Source: Williamsia sp. 1135 (GTDB taxonomy: Bacteria; Actinomycetota; Actinomycetes; Mycobacteriales; Mycobacteriaceae). Taken from it: 64,000 nt of DNA. The stretch spans positions 41,218-105,217 of the forward strand of contig NZ_MJEI01000093.1 of NCBI RefSeq assembly GCF_002095395.1. Direction: 5' to 3'. How positions within the stretch are numbered: position 1 is the stretch's first letter; every line of letters starts with the position of its first letter. Under the pieces are notes generated by a model. That model was not told the DNA's origin and did not search any database. It saw only the letters and a list, made by a program, of their open reading frames with translations. Positions 53,848-62,827 of this stretch are shown here, piece after piece. The position numbers and the translations under genes were made by a program.

Positions 53848-54789
53848 TCAGTAGCTGGCGTTCGGGTCCACCCTGGCGAGCATGTCGTCGCCACCGGCCG
53901 CGAATCGTCGCAGGTTCTCGCCGACCCACGGCGCCAAGGCTCGTGTGAGGCCCGACGACGGATTCGCCACGTGCGGGGTGATGATCACGTTCGGCAGATC
54001 CCACAGCGGATTGTCGGCAGCGGGTGGCTCAGGATCGGTGACATCGAGTGCGGCGCCCGCGATCTCACCGTCAACCAGGGCCCGGTGCAGGGCATTCTCG
54101 TCGACGAGTGGCCCGCGGGCGACGTTGATCAGCCACGCGTGAGAGCGCATGGCGGCCAGAGCCTTCGCGTTGATCAGGTGCCGGGTCTCGTCGGTGGACG
54201 GCGCCGCGAGTACGACGTGGTCGCACCGCGACCACACCTCGTCGAGCCGATCGAACGGCAACGTCTCCATCGCGCCTTCGACATCGCGCCCGGAACGGTT
54301 CACCGCGATCACGGCGGCGCCGCACGCGGCCAGCCTCGGGATCAGTGACCGGGCGATACCGCCTGCGCCGACGATGGCGACCGTCGACCCGTGCAGTGAG
54401 CGCACCGATGTGTCCACGGCGTCCTTGTCCCAGCGCGTACGTACTGCGGTGTTGATCTGCCGAAGACCCGTCAGGAGCAGGGCGAGGGCGTGTTCGGCGA
54501 CGTTCTCGGCGTAGAAGCCCGACGCGTTGGTCCAGATCCGCTTGTCGTCGAGCAACCCGGCGTTGAGAAACGACTCGATCCCGGCCAGGCGCAGCTGCAC
54601 CCACTCGATGTGATCGGGGAGCGGCTCGGGGAAACCGGCCACGTCACCCGTCCAGACCAGAACCCGGGCGTCGTCGAGCCCGGTCAGCTCGCCTCCCGCT
54701 GTCAGGATCGCCTCGGAGATGTACGGGTCGGTGTCGGGCAACAGGGCGACCGGTATCAACCCGCCGGATGTCGGTTCGGCGCCGGTCAC
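53848..54789 (-). CDS. D-isomer-specific 2-hydroxyacid dehydrogenase
   Basis: The 313-residue enzyme oxidises 2-hydroxyacids with NAD. The dinucleotide motif is G-A-G-G-I-A near 137-142, the catalytic Arg is in N-V-A-R-G-P-L-V near 220, and the His in I-I-T-P-H-V-A near 270. GTG 54789 overlaps the stop of the RNase HI gene (GTGA), so translation is coupled; a longer upstream frame is antisense-type in part and lacks conservation. Confidence 0.9.
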   Translation of the reverse strand: MTGAEPTSGGLIPVALLPDTDPYISEAILTAGGELTGLDDARVLVWTGDVAGFPEPLPDHIEWVQLRLAGIESFLNAGLLDDKRIWTNASGFYAENVAEHALALLLTGLRQINTAVRTRWDKDAVDTSVRSLHGSTVAIVGAGGIARSLIPRLAACGAAVIAVNRSGRDVEGAMETLPFDRLDEVWSRCDHVVLAAPSTDETRHLINAKALAAMRSHAWLINVARGPLVDENALHRALVDGEIAGAALDVTDPEPPAADNPLWDLPNVIITPHVANPSSGLTRALAPWVGENLRRFAAGGDDMLARVDPNASY

Positions 54790-55250
54790 ACGGGCTCCTT
54801 CAGGGTGCGCGCCGCAGAGGTCGCCAGTTCGTCGGCGATCTCGTTGTATTTGTCGCCCGCGTGACCCTTGACCCATCGCCACTCGACGTCGTGCCGCTCG
54901 CACTGGGCGATGAGTTCGCGCCACAGTTCACTGTTCTTGACGGGCTTCTTGTCCTTCGTCTGCCAACCGTTGGCCTGCCAGCCCGCGGCCCACTTCATGA
55001 TGCCGTTCCGGACGTAGGTGCTGTCGGTGTAGAGGATCACCGTCGACCGCTTGGTGACGGCCTCGAGGCCCTTGATGGCGGCGGTGAGTTCCATCCGGTT
55101 GTTGGTGGTCGCCGGTTCCGGTCCGGAGATCCGCTTTTCGTGGTTCTTGTATCGCAGGACGGCACCCCAACCGCCGGGACCGGGATTGCCGAGGCATGCG
55201 CCGTCGGTCGAGATCTCGACCGGAATGGTCACATCGTTGTCGTCCGCCAT
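54786..55250 (-). CDS. rnhA: Ribonuclease HI
   Basis: The 154-residue enzyme cuts the RNA strand of RNA-DNA hybrids. Catalytic residues are visible: Asp16 in I-S-T-D-G-A-C, Glu54 in N-R-M-E-L-T-A, Asp76 in Y-T-D-S, and an Asp in E-I-A-D-E-L-A near the C-terminus. Length is that of a single-domain RNase HI. It is divergent from the nitronate monooxygenase gene and coupled to the hydroxyacid dehydrogenase gene. Confidence 0.95.
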   Translation of the reverse strand: MADDNDVTIPVEISTDGACLGNPGPGGWGAVLRYKNHEKRISGPEPATTNNRMELTAAIKGLEAVTKRSTVILYTDSTYVRNGIMKWAAGWQANGWQTKDKKPVKNSELWRELIAQCERHDVEWRWVKGHAGDKYNEIADELATSAARTLKEPV

Positions 55251-55297
55251 GGCGAGAAGGCTACCGTCGCCTCAGGACAAGATGGAGGAGGCGGGTG

Positions 55298-56326
55298 GTG
55301 ACCATGTTCGACCTACGCGGGCTCGACGCCCCGATCGTCGGCGCACCGATGGCAGGCGGTCCGAGCACTCCGGCGCTGGCCGCTGCGGTCAGTGGAGCCG
55401 GCGGACTCGGCTTTCTGGCGGGCGCATTGCTGGGAGCAGAAAAACTGGCCGCGGACATCGACACCGCGCGGAACCTGACCACCGGTCCACTCGGGGTCAA
55501 TCTCTTTGTGCCGCAGTTCGACACCGGAAAGCCGGCGGAGATCGCGGAGTACGCCGAGGAGCTCGCGGAACTGGCGTCGCAATTCGAGGTCGAACTCGGC
55601 GAGCCCCGCTACACCGACGACGACTACCCGGCGAAGGTCGAGGTGCTGCTCGACCTCAAACCCGAGGTCGTCTCCTTCACCTTCGGCTGCGCGAGTGCCG
55701 ACGACATCGCCCGGCTGCGAGCCGCGGGGATCACGACCGTGGCAACGGTCACCACGGAGGCCGAAACCGAGATCGCGAAGGCCCGTGGGGTCGATGCGTT
55801 CGTGGCGCAGGGTCCGGGCGCCGGAGGGCACCGCGGCACGTTCGATCCGCTGGCGCAGCCGGCGACAGACTCGCTCGAAGCTCTGCTCGCGGCAGTTCTC
55901 GAGCGCGCCGCCGTGGTGGTTGCGGCAGGTGGGATCGGCACCCCCGAAGAGGTCGAGCGGGTCGTGGGTCTCGGGGCGGTGGCGGCACAGGTGGGAACGG
56001 CGCTGCTGCTGAGCGACGAGGCCGGCACGAATCCGGTGTCGCGGGCAGCGCTGCAGGATGCACAGTTCACCGAAACCGCTGTCACCAAGGCATTCTCGGG
56101 GCGCTACGCCCGAGGTCTCAAGAACCGGTTCATGGAGAACCACGATCAGACCGCGCCCTTGGCGTACCCGCAGATCCACTATCTCACCGGACCGTTGCGC
56201 CGCGCCGCAGTGCAGGCGGGTGACGCCCACGCGACCAACCACTGGGCGGGTACCGGCTTCGCCAATGCCCGGCCGGATGCCGCCGCGGCCATCGTCGAAG
56301 CGCTGAGCAGCCGCGTTCGGCGATGA
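55298..56326 (+). CDS. Nitronate monooxygenase-like FMN enzyme
   Basis: The 342-residue protein has the TIM-barrel of 2-nitropropane dioxygenase/nitronate monooxygenase: A-P-M-A-G-G-P-S-T near 15-23, the A-Q-G-P-G-A-G-G-H region near 170-178 with the FMN-contacting His, and G-G-I-G-T-P-E-E near 211-218. It detoxifies nitronates using FMN and oxygen. GTG 55298 follows GGAGGAG; ATG 55304 is a near alternative. Its stop overlaps the start of the next gene. Confidence 0.92.
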   Translation: MTMFDLRGLDAPIVGAPMAGGPSTPALAAAVSGAGGLGFLAGALLGAEKLAADIDTARNLTTGPLGVNLFVPQFDTGKPAEIAEYAEELAELASQFEVELGEPRYTDDDYPAKVEVLLDLKPEVVSFTFGCASADDIARLRAAGITTVATVTTEAETEIAKARGVDAFVAQGPGAGGHRGTFDPLAQPATDSLEALLAAVLERAAVVVAAGGIGTPEEVERVVGLGAVAAQVGTALLLSDEAGTNPVSRAALQDAQFTETAVTKAFSGRYARGLKNRFMENHDQTAPLAYPQIHYLTGPLRRAAVQAGDAHATNHWAGTGFANARPDAAAAIVEALSSRVRR

Positions 56327-57285
56327 GCGAGACGGGGGCGAAATCTCAGCCGAAGGGGTTGTCCCCCGGCATCTTCGGGGTGGGATTCGGACTCGCGGGT
56401 CTGTCTGGTACGTGGACGATCACCGCCGCGCACACCGGGCTGCCGGTGGGTGCGGCCGACGGGCTGTGGATCATCACCACCGTCGTCTTCGTGATCAACG
56501 TCGTCCGCTTCTGCGCTCGTGCGGGGAACCCGGTCCACTACGTGGAACACTTCCGGTACCCCGTCACCGGCCCATTTGTCGCGCTGGCACCGGCAACCGC
56601 AATGTTGCTGGGAGACCGGCTGTTTGCTGAAGCTCCAGCAGTTGGACGCGGTGTGGTGATCGCCGGCTTCGTCGTCGCGGTGGTGCTGGCGCTCGGCTTC
56701 ATCCACAACGTACTGCTCGGGATGGGTTCGATAGAAGACCTGCACTCGGGTCACCTTCTGCCGATCGTCGCGGCCGGATTCGTCGGTGCACAGTCGCTGG
56801 CGACCATCGGTGCACCGAACACCGCTATCGGGGTGTTCGGCGCAGCGGTCTTGGCCTGGTTCCTCGTCGGCGCTGCTCTCGTGGCGAGGCACGCCTTCTT
56901 CGCGCCGCTACCGGATGCGCTGGTGCCCACGATGGCGATCTTCGCAGCCCCACCCGTGGTCGGGGGCAACGCCTGGTTTGCGATCACGGCACCGGACAGC
57001 TCCGACGACCGTATTCAGATCGCATTGCTGGGTATCGCAGTACTGCTCATCGGCAGTCAGCTGCTGTTGTTGCCGCGGTACCGCAGAGTGCGCTTTTCCC
57101 TTGGCTTCTGGTCCTTCACCTTCACGGCTGCTGCGGCCGCGACGTATGGGATCCACTGGTTGGCGTTGACGCATCCTCCGGGCGAGATCGCTTGGATCTG
57201 GCTGCTCTTCGGGGTGGCGACTGCGATCGTCGGCGGTATCGCGCTGCGGTCGTTGGCGCTGCTACGACCGACTCGTCAGGCGTAG
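56323..57285 (+). CDS. TDT/SLAC1-like anion transporter
   Basis: The 320-residue membrane protein has about ten helices and the features of the tellurite-resistance/dicarboxylate transporter (TDT) family, such as F-G-L-A-G-L-S-G-T-W near 23-32 and H-Y-V-E-H-F near 71-76. Members export sulfite or malate or pass anions. It overlaps the nitronate monooxygenase gene (ATGA), suggesting it may export a product such as nitrite; that is an inference. It converges with the GH16 gene with a 10-base overlap. Confidence 0.85.
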   Translation: MSETGAKSQPKGLSPGIFGVGFGLAGLSGTWTITAAHTGLPVGAADGLWIITTVVFVINVVRFCARAGNPVHYVEHFRYPVTGPFVALAPATAMLLGDRLFAEAPAVGRGVVIAGFVVAVVLALGFIHNVLLGMGSIEDLHSGHLLPIVAAGFVGAQSLATIGAPNTAIGVFGAAVLAWFLVGAALVARHAFFAPLPDALVPTMAIFAAPPVVGGNAWFAITAPDSSDDRIQIALLGIAVLLIGSQLLLLPRYRRVRFSLGFWSFTFTAAAAATYGIHWLALTHPPGEIAWIWLLFGVATAIVGGIALRSLALLRPTRQA

Positions 57286-58052
57286 CCGCGCACGTAGTCG
57301 ATGACCAGCTCGGGGACGAGGTGGTCATCGTTGCCGTCGGACCGATCGGGAAAGTCGAAGACAGCAAACATCATCTGCATCGGGTAGGTCGGTGGATCCG
57401 GGCAGCGTCGAACGAGTTCGTCGTCGACGTAGAAGGCTGTGGCGTCGGGCGTCCAGTCCACCGCGTAGGTATGGAACTCGGTGACGTCGATGGGTACCGC
57501 CAGCGCCTCGAAGTCGTCGATCAGATCCGGGTCCCGGAAAGGGTGTAGCCCGGTACCGATGGCCGCCGATGGCCGCGCAGTGACGGTGTCGCCGAAGATC
57601 TCGGCGACGCAGATCTCGCCGCTGCGAGCCGGGATGTCTTCGAGGCCGACCATCCACCAGGCGAACATCGATCGCGGCGAGATGGTCGCACGCATGCGGG
57701 TCTCGAGGTAGCCGCCCGACGGTGTCCAGCCGGCGAACGCGGGTTGTTCTTCGCGAACAACGGCACCGGCGTGTGGTGGCTGCTGGCCGAGTGTTCCGCC
57801 GACCGGACCGGAGCCGTTGCCGGACTGGACGGCCGAGACCCGAAGTGGGCTGTGCTGCTCGGCCGGCCACAGGCTTTGCTCGCGGGGGATGCTCAGGTGC
57901 AGGCATGAATCCGAGAGGGAGTACGTCGCTGCGGTCGTCGCTCGGGAACTCCAGGCAGGCAGGTAGTGAGGTAGCCAGACATTTAGATCGAGGTCGGGGT
58001 CATCGAACTCTTCGGAGAACACCAGGGTGCGGCCGACGGACTGAACGCCCAC
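57276..58052 (-). CDS. GH16-like glycoside hydrolase family protein
   Basis: The 258-residue protein resembles the GH16 (laminarinase/lichenase) fold. The catalytic block reads G-E-I-C-V-A-E-I-F (Glu146 and Glu151), so the Asp of the usual E-x-D-x-x-E is replaced by Cys148. There is no signal peptide. The loss of Asp may change or lower activity. It starts with GTG six bases after a small ORF on the same strand. Confidence 0.8.
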   Translation of the reverse strand: MGVQSVGRTLVFSEEFDDPDLDLNVWLPHYLPAWSSRATTAATYSLSDSCLHLSIPREQSLWPAEQHSPLRVSAVQSGNGSGPVGGTLGQQPPHAGAVVREEQPAFAGWTPSGGYLETRMRATISPRSMFAWWMVGLEDIPARSGEICVAEIFGDTVTARPSAAIGTGLHPFRDPDLIDDFEALAVPIDVTEFHTYAVDWTPDATAFYVDDELVRRCPDPPTYPMQMMFAVFDFPDRSDGNDDHLVPELVIDYVRGYA

Positions 58053-58058
58053 CGACGG

Positions 58059-58208
58059 CTACTGCCCGTCGGTGGAACCCTCGGTTCCACCGAGCGCGTG
58101 GCCGCGATTGATCTCATGGCCGTGTTCGCCGGCTTCGTAGACGGCCGACTGCTTGCGCAGTTCCTCGGTTTCGCCGATCGGTTCCGAGTCCTCGAATGGA
58201 AATGTCAT
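58059..58208 (-). CDS. Small acidic protein
   Basis: The 49-residue ORF (MTFPFEDSEPIGETEELRKQ..., ending E-G-S-T-D-G-Q) is acidic and probably disordered. GAGGCG lies before its ATG and its stop is six bases before the GH16-like gene, making a two-gene unit. I do not recognise it. Confidence 0.6.
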   Translation of the reverse strand: MTFPFEDSEPIGETEELRKQSAVYEAGEHGHEINRGHALGGTEGSTDGQ

Positions 58209-58302
58209 CACGCCTCACAGTGTGTGTGTTTCTGCACTCCACCGTACGTCGCGGCACCGATACCCGCGTCAGGTTGAGGATCCGAGAACAGTTTGCGGCG
58301 AG

Positions 58303-59466
58303 TCAGACGACGACGACCGGTGTCGGGTTGATCCCGTTGAATCCGCTGGCCGTGACCGTGGTGTAGGCGCCCATCATCGGACTGACCACCACGTCGCCGA
58401 CCCGGAGCACCGGCATCGGGTAGTCCCGAGCGATGACGTCCACACTGTCGCAGGTGGGTCCGGCGAGGACGACGGGTTCGGCGACGGTGGCCGAACCGGT
58501 GATCTCACCCAGGGCCAGCAGCGGTGGATGGACATGTTCGGTCAGGACGTTGGAGTAGCTGCCGTACAGGCCGTCGTCGAGGTAGTGCCAGGTTGCCCCG
58601 TTCCTGATCGCAGTCCCGACCACACTGGTCAGCAGGGTGCCGCACGCCGCTGAAATGAACCGTCCGGGTTCGGCGAGGATGCGCAGTCGGCGTGGCCTCG
58701 GCCCCAGGATCTCACGCACCACCGCGCCCACCTCGGCGATCGACGGCATCGGATCGCGGTATGTCACCGGGAAGCCACCGCCGATGTCGAGTACCTGAAC
58801 CCGTACGCCCACAGCAGCTTCGACCTGGTCGATGATGTCCGAGGTTGCCGCGAGCGCGGTCCGGAACGGCTGTATTGATGCGCTTTGGCTGCCGACGTGA
58901 AAGCTGAAGCCAATGAAGCGGACGCCGGTGGCGAGGACGTCCTTGACCAGCTGCTCCGCCTCCGAGACGTCGACACCGAACTTCACCGACAGGTCGGACT
59001 TGGCATCGGGGTTGGCGAAGGCGAGGCGTACCAGGATCTCGATGTCGGGTGGACGGCCCCGGAACTTGTGGGCCTCGCCGGGATTGTCGACGACGAACCG
59101 GCGGATCCCCGCCTGATAGGCGTGCTCGATGTCGTGTGGCTTCTTCACCGGATGGGTGTAGATGCACCGCGACATCGAAATACCGAGGGAGCGAACGTGA
59201 TCGACTTCGCCGGCACTGGCGACGTCGAAGGATCCGCCGCAGGTGGCCACCGCGTTGATCACCGCGGGGTGGGGCATGGACTTGATCGCGTAGTGCAGGT
59301 CGACATCCGGCAGATGTGCCTGCAGGAGGCGATACCGCGTGGCGGCGCGGGCGGGGTCGAGTATCAGCAGCGGGGTGCCGTGCTGACGTAGCAGGTCGTC
59401 CCAGTGGTGTGTCGCGGCTACGTCGCGCAGTTCTTCACGCAACCGTGATCGAATCAATGGATCCAT
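58303..59466 (-). CDS. Fold-III PLP-dependent decarboxylase, ornithine-decarboxylase-like
   Basis: The 387-residue enzyme has the alanine-racemase-fold PLP site with Lys62 in Y-A-I-K-S-M-P-H-P and the late C-D-S-V-D motif that marks ornithine/lysine decarboxylases and separates them from DAP decarboxylase. It should make putrescine or cadaverine. It overlaps an upstream membrane gene by 32 bases, so the two are likely cotranscribed. No speE gene is nearby. Confidence 0.9.
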   Translation of the reverse strand: MDPLIRSRLREELRDVAATHHWDDLLRQHGTPLLILDPARAATRYRLLQAHLPDVDLHYAIKSMPHPAVINAVATCGGSFDVASAGEVDHVRSLGISMSRCIYTHPVKKPHDIEHAYQAGIRRFVVDNPGEAHKFRGRPPDIEILVRLAFANPDAKSDLSVKFGVDVSEAEQLVKDVLATGVRFIGFSFHVGSQSASIQPFRTALAATSDIIDQVEAAVGVRVQVLDIGGGFPVTYRDPMPSIAEVGAVVREILGPRPRRLRILAEPGRFISAACGTLLTSVVGTAIRNGATWHYLDDGLYGSYSNVLTEHVHPPLLALGEITGSATVAEPVVLAGPTCDSVDVIARDYPMPVLRVGDVVVSPMMGAYTTVTASGFNGINPTPVVVV

Positions 59467-59962
59467 CGTGTGCCTCCTCGGGGATGGTCTGTTTCCTGGC
59501 TATGAGCGAACCGAATCGCTCGTAGCTGACGATGGTGCAGAGGTAGAAGATGATGTCGGCGAAAAACTTTGCGGCAATCCAGCCGGCCATGGTGCTGCCC
59601 AGCAGCAGCGGACCGACGTAGAAGGCGAACGGTCGGACAGCGAGCGAGTCCACCGCCTCTGCGGGCCCGAACTCGACCAGCAGACTACGCAGGGCGAGCA
59701 GCGCCGCGACCACCCCACGGAGCGGACCGCTGCGCCGCGAATCGGCGTGGTGATAGCGCCGGGCGGCCGTACCGAAGGCGATGGCGTAGTAGCCGATGGA
59801 CGCGCCGATCGTCCCGGCCAAAGCAGCTGCGGCCAGAGATCCGGTGGTCCAATACACCAGACCGGCGCCCCCGAATTCTCCTATCGTTCCGGCAATTTCA
59901 CAGGGCAGGTACCGGCGGATCCATTCCTTGAGCTTCGCGCCGCGACTGGGCTTCGAGTCCAT
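59435..59962 (-). CDS. Membrane protein overlapping the decarboxylase gene
   Basis: The 175-residue protein has four to five hydrophobic segments and starts MDSKPSRGAKLKEWIRRYLP, with a basic amphipathic N-terminus. It recalls GtrA-like small membrane proteins, but the family is not certain. Its last 32 bases overlap the start of the decarboxylase gene on the same strand, which suggests coupled expression and a role linked to the amine or its precursor. Confidence 0.75.
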   Translation of the reverse strand: MDSKPSRGAKLKEWIRRYLPCEIAGTIGEFGGAGLVYWTTGSLAAAALAGTIGASIGYYAIAFGTAARRYHHADSRRSGPLRGVVAALLALRSLLVEFGPAEAVDSLAVRPFAFYVGPLLLGSTMAGWIAAKFFADIIFYLCTIVSYERFGSLIARKQTIPEEAHDGSIDSITVA

Positions 59963-60061
59963 ACGACAGACCCTGCCCGGCGCAGGGGTTGCGGCACACG
60001 GGTAGCGCGCTACCTCAGTCCGGCGTCGCGAGGGCGGCGAGCACGCGTAGAGCTCTCGTGC

Positions 60062-61018
60062 TCAGGCGACCAGTCGCGGGATGACGCGCACGTAGATGAC
60101 CATGCCGATCACCTCGACCAGCGTCTGGGTGACCACGACGATCGCCGCGACCTCGAATCCGGCAGGCAGGGCCAATGCCAATGGCAGCACCACCAGTGAG
60201 TTGCGCGTGGCACCACTGAAGACGAGCGCTCGCCCGCGCCCGGTGTCGAGGCGGAACGCGGCTGCAAGTGCTGTTCCGAGGAGCGCCATCATGACCAGGA
60301 AGGCAACGTAGAAAGGCACGACGGACGCGACATCGGAGAGGTTTCCGTCGAGCGCGGGCACCTGGGAGGCAACCACCACGAACAGCACCGCCGCCATCAG
60401 CGGGACCATGGTGGTGTTCACCGCCTCGGTGACACGCGCGCCGGCAGGTCTGAGCGCCGCCCACCATTGGGTGGCCCAGGCCAGAGCCAATGGGACCACT
60501 ATGAGAACGACGAACGCCACCACGAAGGGCCGGAACTCGACGATCTTGGCCAGCTCGGAACCGAGGAAGAGCCATAAAAACAGTGGGAGCAGCGCCATCT
60601 GGGCCACCAGCAACAGTGGGGTGGCCGCGATCAGGCGGGTACTGCTGCCCCCGGCCAGCCCCGAGAACACGATGACGTAATCGACGCAGGGGCACAGCAG
60701 TACCAGCAGCACGCCGATCTGCACGGCTTGCTGCGCAGGCAACATCGTGAACATCACCGCCACCACCAGGGGCACGACCACAAAGTTGATCACCAGCAGC
60801 GCCGACAGGAACCGGGTGTCGCGCAGCGCTTTACCCAGGTCGGCGATCGGCACCTGGAGAAACGTGACGTACAACAGCGCCCCGAGCAGCGGGTTGATCG
60901 CATGCTCGAGAACAGGGCCGAGATCGGTTGCCGCCCAGCCCACTGCGCCGCCCGCGGCGATGGCGATCAGATAGATCGCGACCTGGTGGTGCTCGAGGCG
61001 GTCGACCAGACCGCTCAC
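60062..61018 (-). CDS. BASS/ACR3-like transporter
   Basis: The 318-residue protein has about ten membrane helices and the pattern of the bile acid/arsenite (BART) superfamily, including L-C-P-C-V-D-Y-V near 108-115 where ACR3 arsenite exporters have a conserved Cys. The substrate is not certain; no arsR or arsC gene is near. The GTG at 61018 lies one base after the stop of the universal stress gene, so the two form an operon. Confidence 0.82.
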   Translation of the reverse strand: MSGLVDRLEHHQVAIYLIAIAAGGAVGWAATDLGPVLEHAINPLLGALLYVTFLQVPIADLGKALRDTRFLSALLVINFVVVPLVVAVMFTMLPAQQAVQIGVLLVLLCPCVDYVIVFSGLAGGSSTRLIAATPLLLVAQMALLPLFLWLFLGSELAKIVEFRPFVVAFVVLIVVPLALAWATQWWAALRPAGARVTEAVNTTMVPLMAAVLFVVVASQVPALDGNLSDVASVVPFYVAFLVMMALLGTALAAAFRLDTGRGRALVFSGATRNSLVVLPLALALPAGFEVAAIVVVTQTLVEVIGMVIYVRVIPRLVA

Positions 61019-61019
61019 C

Positions 61020-61910
61020 TCAGGGCGTCACCAGGACTGAGCACTCCGCGTGGTGGATCAGGCTCTGGCTCACCGAGCCGAGTATGGCGCCGGACAGTTT
61101 GCCGTGGCCCTTGCTGCCGACGACCACCAGCTGGGCTTCTTTCGACAGATCCTTGAGGCCCTTGGCCGGTCCGACGTCGGTGTAGACCTTGTGGACGTGC
61201 GCGCCGGGGAATTCCTTGCGCAGCGGCGCAACGATTTCGTTGAGCTTCTCTTCCTGCGTCGATTGCAGCAGATGCAGGAGGTTCCAGTCGACCGGACCTT
61301 CGCCGTAGCCGAGGCCGACGGCCGCTCCGGTCTCCCACATGTGGGCGACGGTCAGTGGCGCACCGAGAACTTCAGCGGTGGCGAACGCGGCACGCAGGGC
61401 TCGCAGCGAGTTGTCGGACTCGTCGACACCGACGACGACGGGGAGGGGTTTACCCGTCCGCGTCGCTTCCGTCTCTCGCCAGACCAACACCGGGCACGTG
61501 GCCTGGTTGACGATACGGATGACGTGACCGCCGAGGATGAGGTCACTTGCAGCGCTGGACCAGTGAGACCCGATGACGATGAGCCGGGCCGTGTCCGATG
61601 CCACCGCGAATGCCTTGGCGGCCGCCTCGTTGACAATCCGTCTCGTGACCGGCAACTCGGGATGGGAGGCGCGGATCTCGGCTTCGGCCACGTCGAGTTT
61701 TTTGTCGCCGTCGGTGGCGAGTTCATCGGCGAGCGCGTCCGGACTGAACACCATGGCATTGGCGAAGTACCACTCGAGTCGTGGGATTGCATGCAGCAAC
61801 TGCAGGGGTGAGCCGCTCTTGGCGGCGAAGTCCGCGGCCCAGCGCGCTGCGCCGAGCGCAGCCTCTGATCCGTCGATACCCACGACCACCGCGCCTGTGT
61901 CGGTACTCAT
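61020..61910 (-). CDS. Universal stress protein, tandem UspA domains
   Basis: The 296-residue protein has two UspA domains (about 6-145 and 155-295), each with the ATP-binding pattern G-x-2-G-x-9-G-S/T (I-G-S-H-W-S-S-A-A-S near 118; V-G-S-K-G-H-G-K-L-S-G-A-I-L-G-S near 264). This tandem type is common in mycobacteria, where it responds to hypoxia or stress. It is first in a two-gene unit with the BASS-type transporter. Confidence 0.92.
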   Translation of the reverse strand: MSTDTGAVVVGIDGSEAALGAARWAADFAAKSGSPLQLLHAIPRLEWYFANAMVFSPDALADELATDGDKKLDVAEAEIRASHPELPVTRRIVNEAAAKAFAVASDTARLIVIGSHWSSAASDLILGGHVIRIVNQATCPVLVWRETEATRTGKPLPVVVGVDESDNSLRALRAAFATAEVLGAPLTVAHMWETGAAVGLGYGEGPVDWNLLHLLQSTQEEKLNEIVAPLRKEFPGAHVHKVYTDVGPAKGLKDLSKEAQLVVVGSKGHGKLSGAILGSVSQSLIHHAECSVLVTP

Positions 61911-62130
61911 CTCACGTCCTCGTTTCTGGCGGCCGGGGTCGTCGGTTTCTGGGCGATTCCCGGCGCTCGGTGCTCACCGAACTGGACATGACAGTACCGG
62001 TGGCGGGTTCTTGCTCCAGGCTCACACCACGTTAATCCGCAGTTCATGGCCCATTCATCTATTTAATCCCTTTGGCCAGACTTAGGGGATCAAGGATGCG
62101 AAATTCTCTGGACAGCTGGATAATTGAGGT

Positions 62131-62367
62131 ATGACCATCACAGGCAATGACCTACCGGCCGGGCATCTCGAAATTCTGGACTTCGCCCGACGCTGGTATC
62201 CGTACGGCGGCGGGACCGCCGAAGACATCCTCGTCGAGTTCGGCATCGCCGAACGAGAGTACTTTCGGCGACTGAGCGACATCCTCGACGGCAACGAGGC
62301 GGCGGACGTCGATCGCTCGACCTTCGCTGCGATGAAACAGGTCGCTGCCGATCGCCTGGCGACTTAG
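62131..62367 (+). CDS. DUF3263-like small protein, ending at the IS junction
   Basis: The 78-residue protein matches the small actinobacterial DUF3263 pattern (I-L-D-F-A-R-R-W-Y-P-Y-G-G-G, then D-I-L-V-E-F-G and Y-F-R-R-L). Its TAG stop (62365-62367) consists of the TA target of the adjacent insertion element plus the element's first base, so the natural end may have been changed. The length still looks close to normal. Function is unknown. Confidence 0.8.
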   Translation: MTITGNDLPAGHLEILDFARRWYPYGGGTAEDILVEFGIAEREYFRRLSDILDGNEAADVDRSTFAAMKQVAADRLAT

Positions 62368-62394
62368 TGGTCTGAGCCGTTAGTTCGTCGGGGG
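62367..62394. repeat. IS630 left terminal inverted repeat
   Basis: GTGGTCTGAG... is repeated exactly in inverted form at 63972-63999 over 28 bases. Confidence 0.93.
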
Positions 62395-62727
62395 TATTTG
62401 CCAGGCTGTCGGGTCGCCGAGGTAGAGCCCGCATGCGGTGTCGAGTGCGTCTTCAGGGCTGCCGGTGAAGTCGCCTGTAGGCAGCAGCGAATCTTCGTAC
62501 TTGCCCTTGGACGCGAGGTGGATCGCGAAGCCCCATCTGCTAGCGGAGCCGTTGTATCGCAGCCGCATCAACACCAGGACCGACTCGTCCGGTAGTACAC
62601 CGTCGACGTAGGCGAACGCGCCACGAAATCGGACGTTGACTCGCGCGAGTTGCGGCCACCTCGTTCGGGCGTGGCCGCTGAGCTTGAGGCGCAGTGAGCT
62701 TTTCGTCGATTCCGGTGGTGTCGGCAC
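62380..62727 (-). CDS. IS-carried accessory protein
   Basis: The 115-residue protein (from GTG 62727) has an A-R-T-R-W-P-Q-L-A-R-V-N-V-R-F-R-G-A-F-A-Y-V-D-G block and R-Y-N-G-S-A-S-R-W-G-F-A-I, ending D-P-T-A-W-Q-I-P-P-T-N. I recall similar proteins in many actinobacteria. It lies wholly within the insertion element, opposite to the transposase, and its stop overlaps the left repeat region. Its role in transposition is unknown. An upstream ATG at 62778 would add 17 residues. Confidence 0.75.
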   Translation of the reverse strand: MPTPPESTKSSLRLKLSGHARTRWPQLARVNVRFRGAFAYVDGVLPDESVLVLMRLRYNGSASRWGFAIHLASKGKYEDSLLPTGDFTGSPEDALDTACGLYLGDPTAWQIPPTN

Positions 62728-62827
62728 GCATCCGATCGTGCCCGATCCGTGTGGTCCACCCAACATTTCGCGGATCATCGGCGTGCCGCGGCCCGAGACA
62801 GGTGTGACTCAGGTGTCCTTTTGAGGC

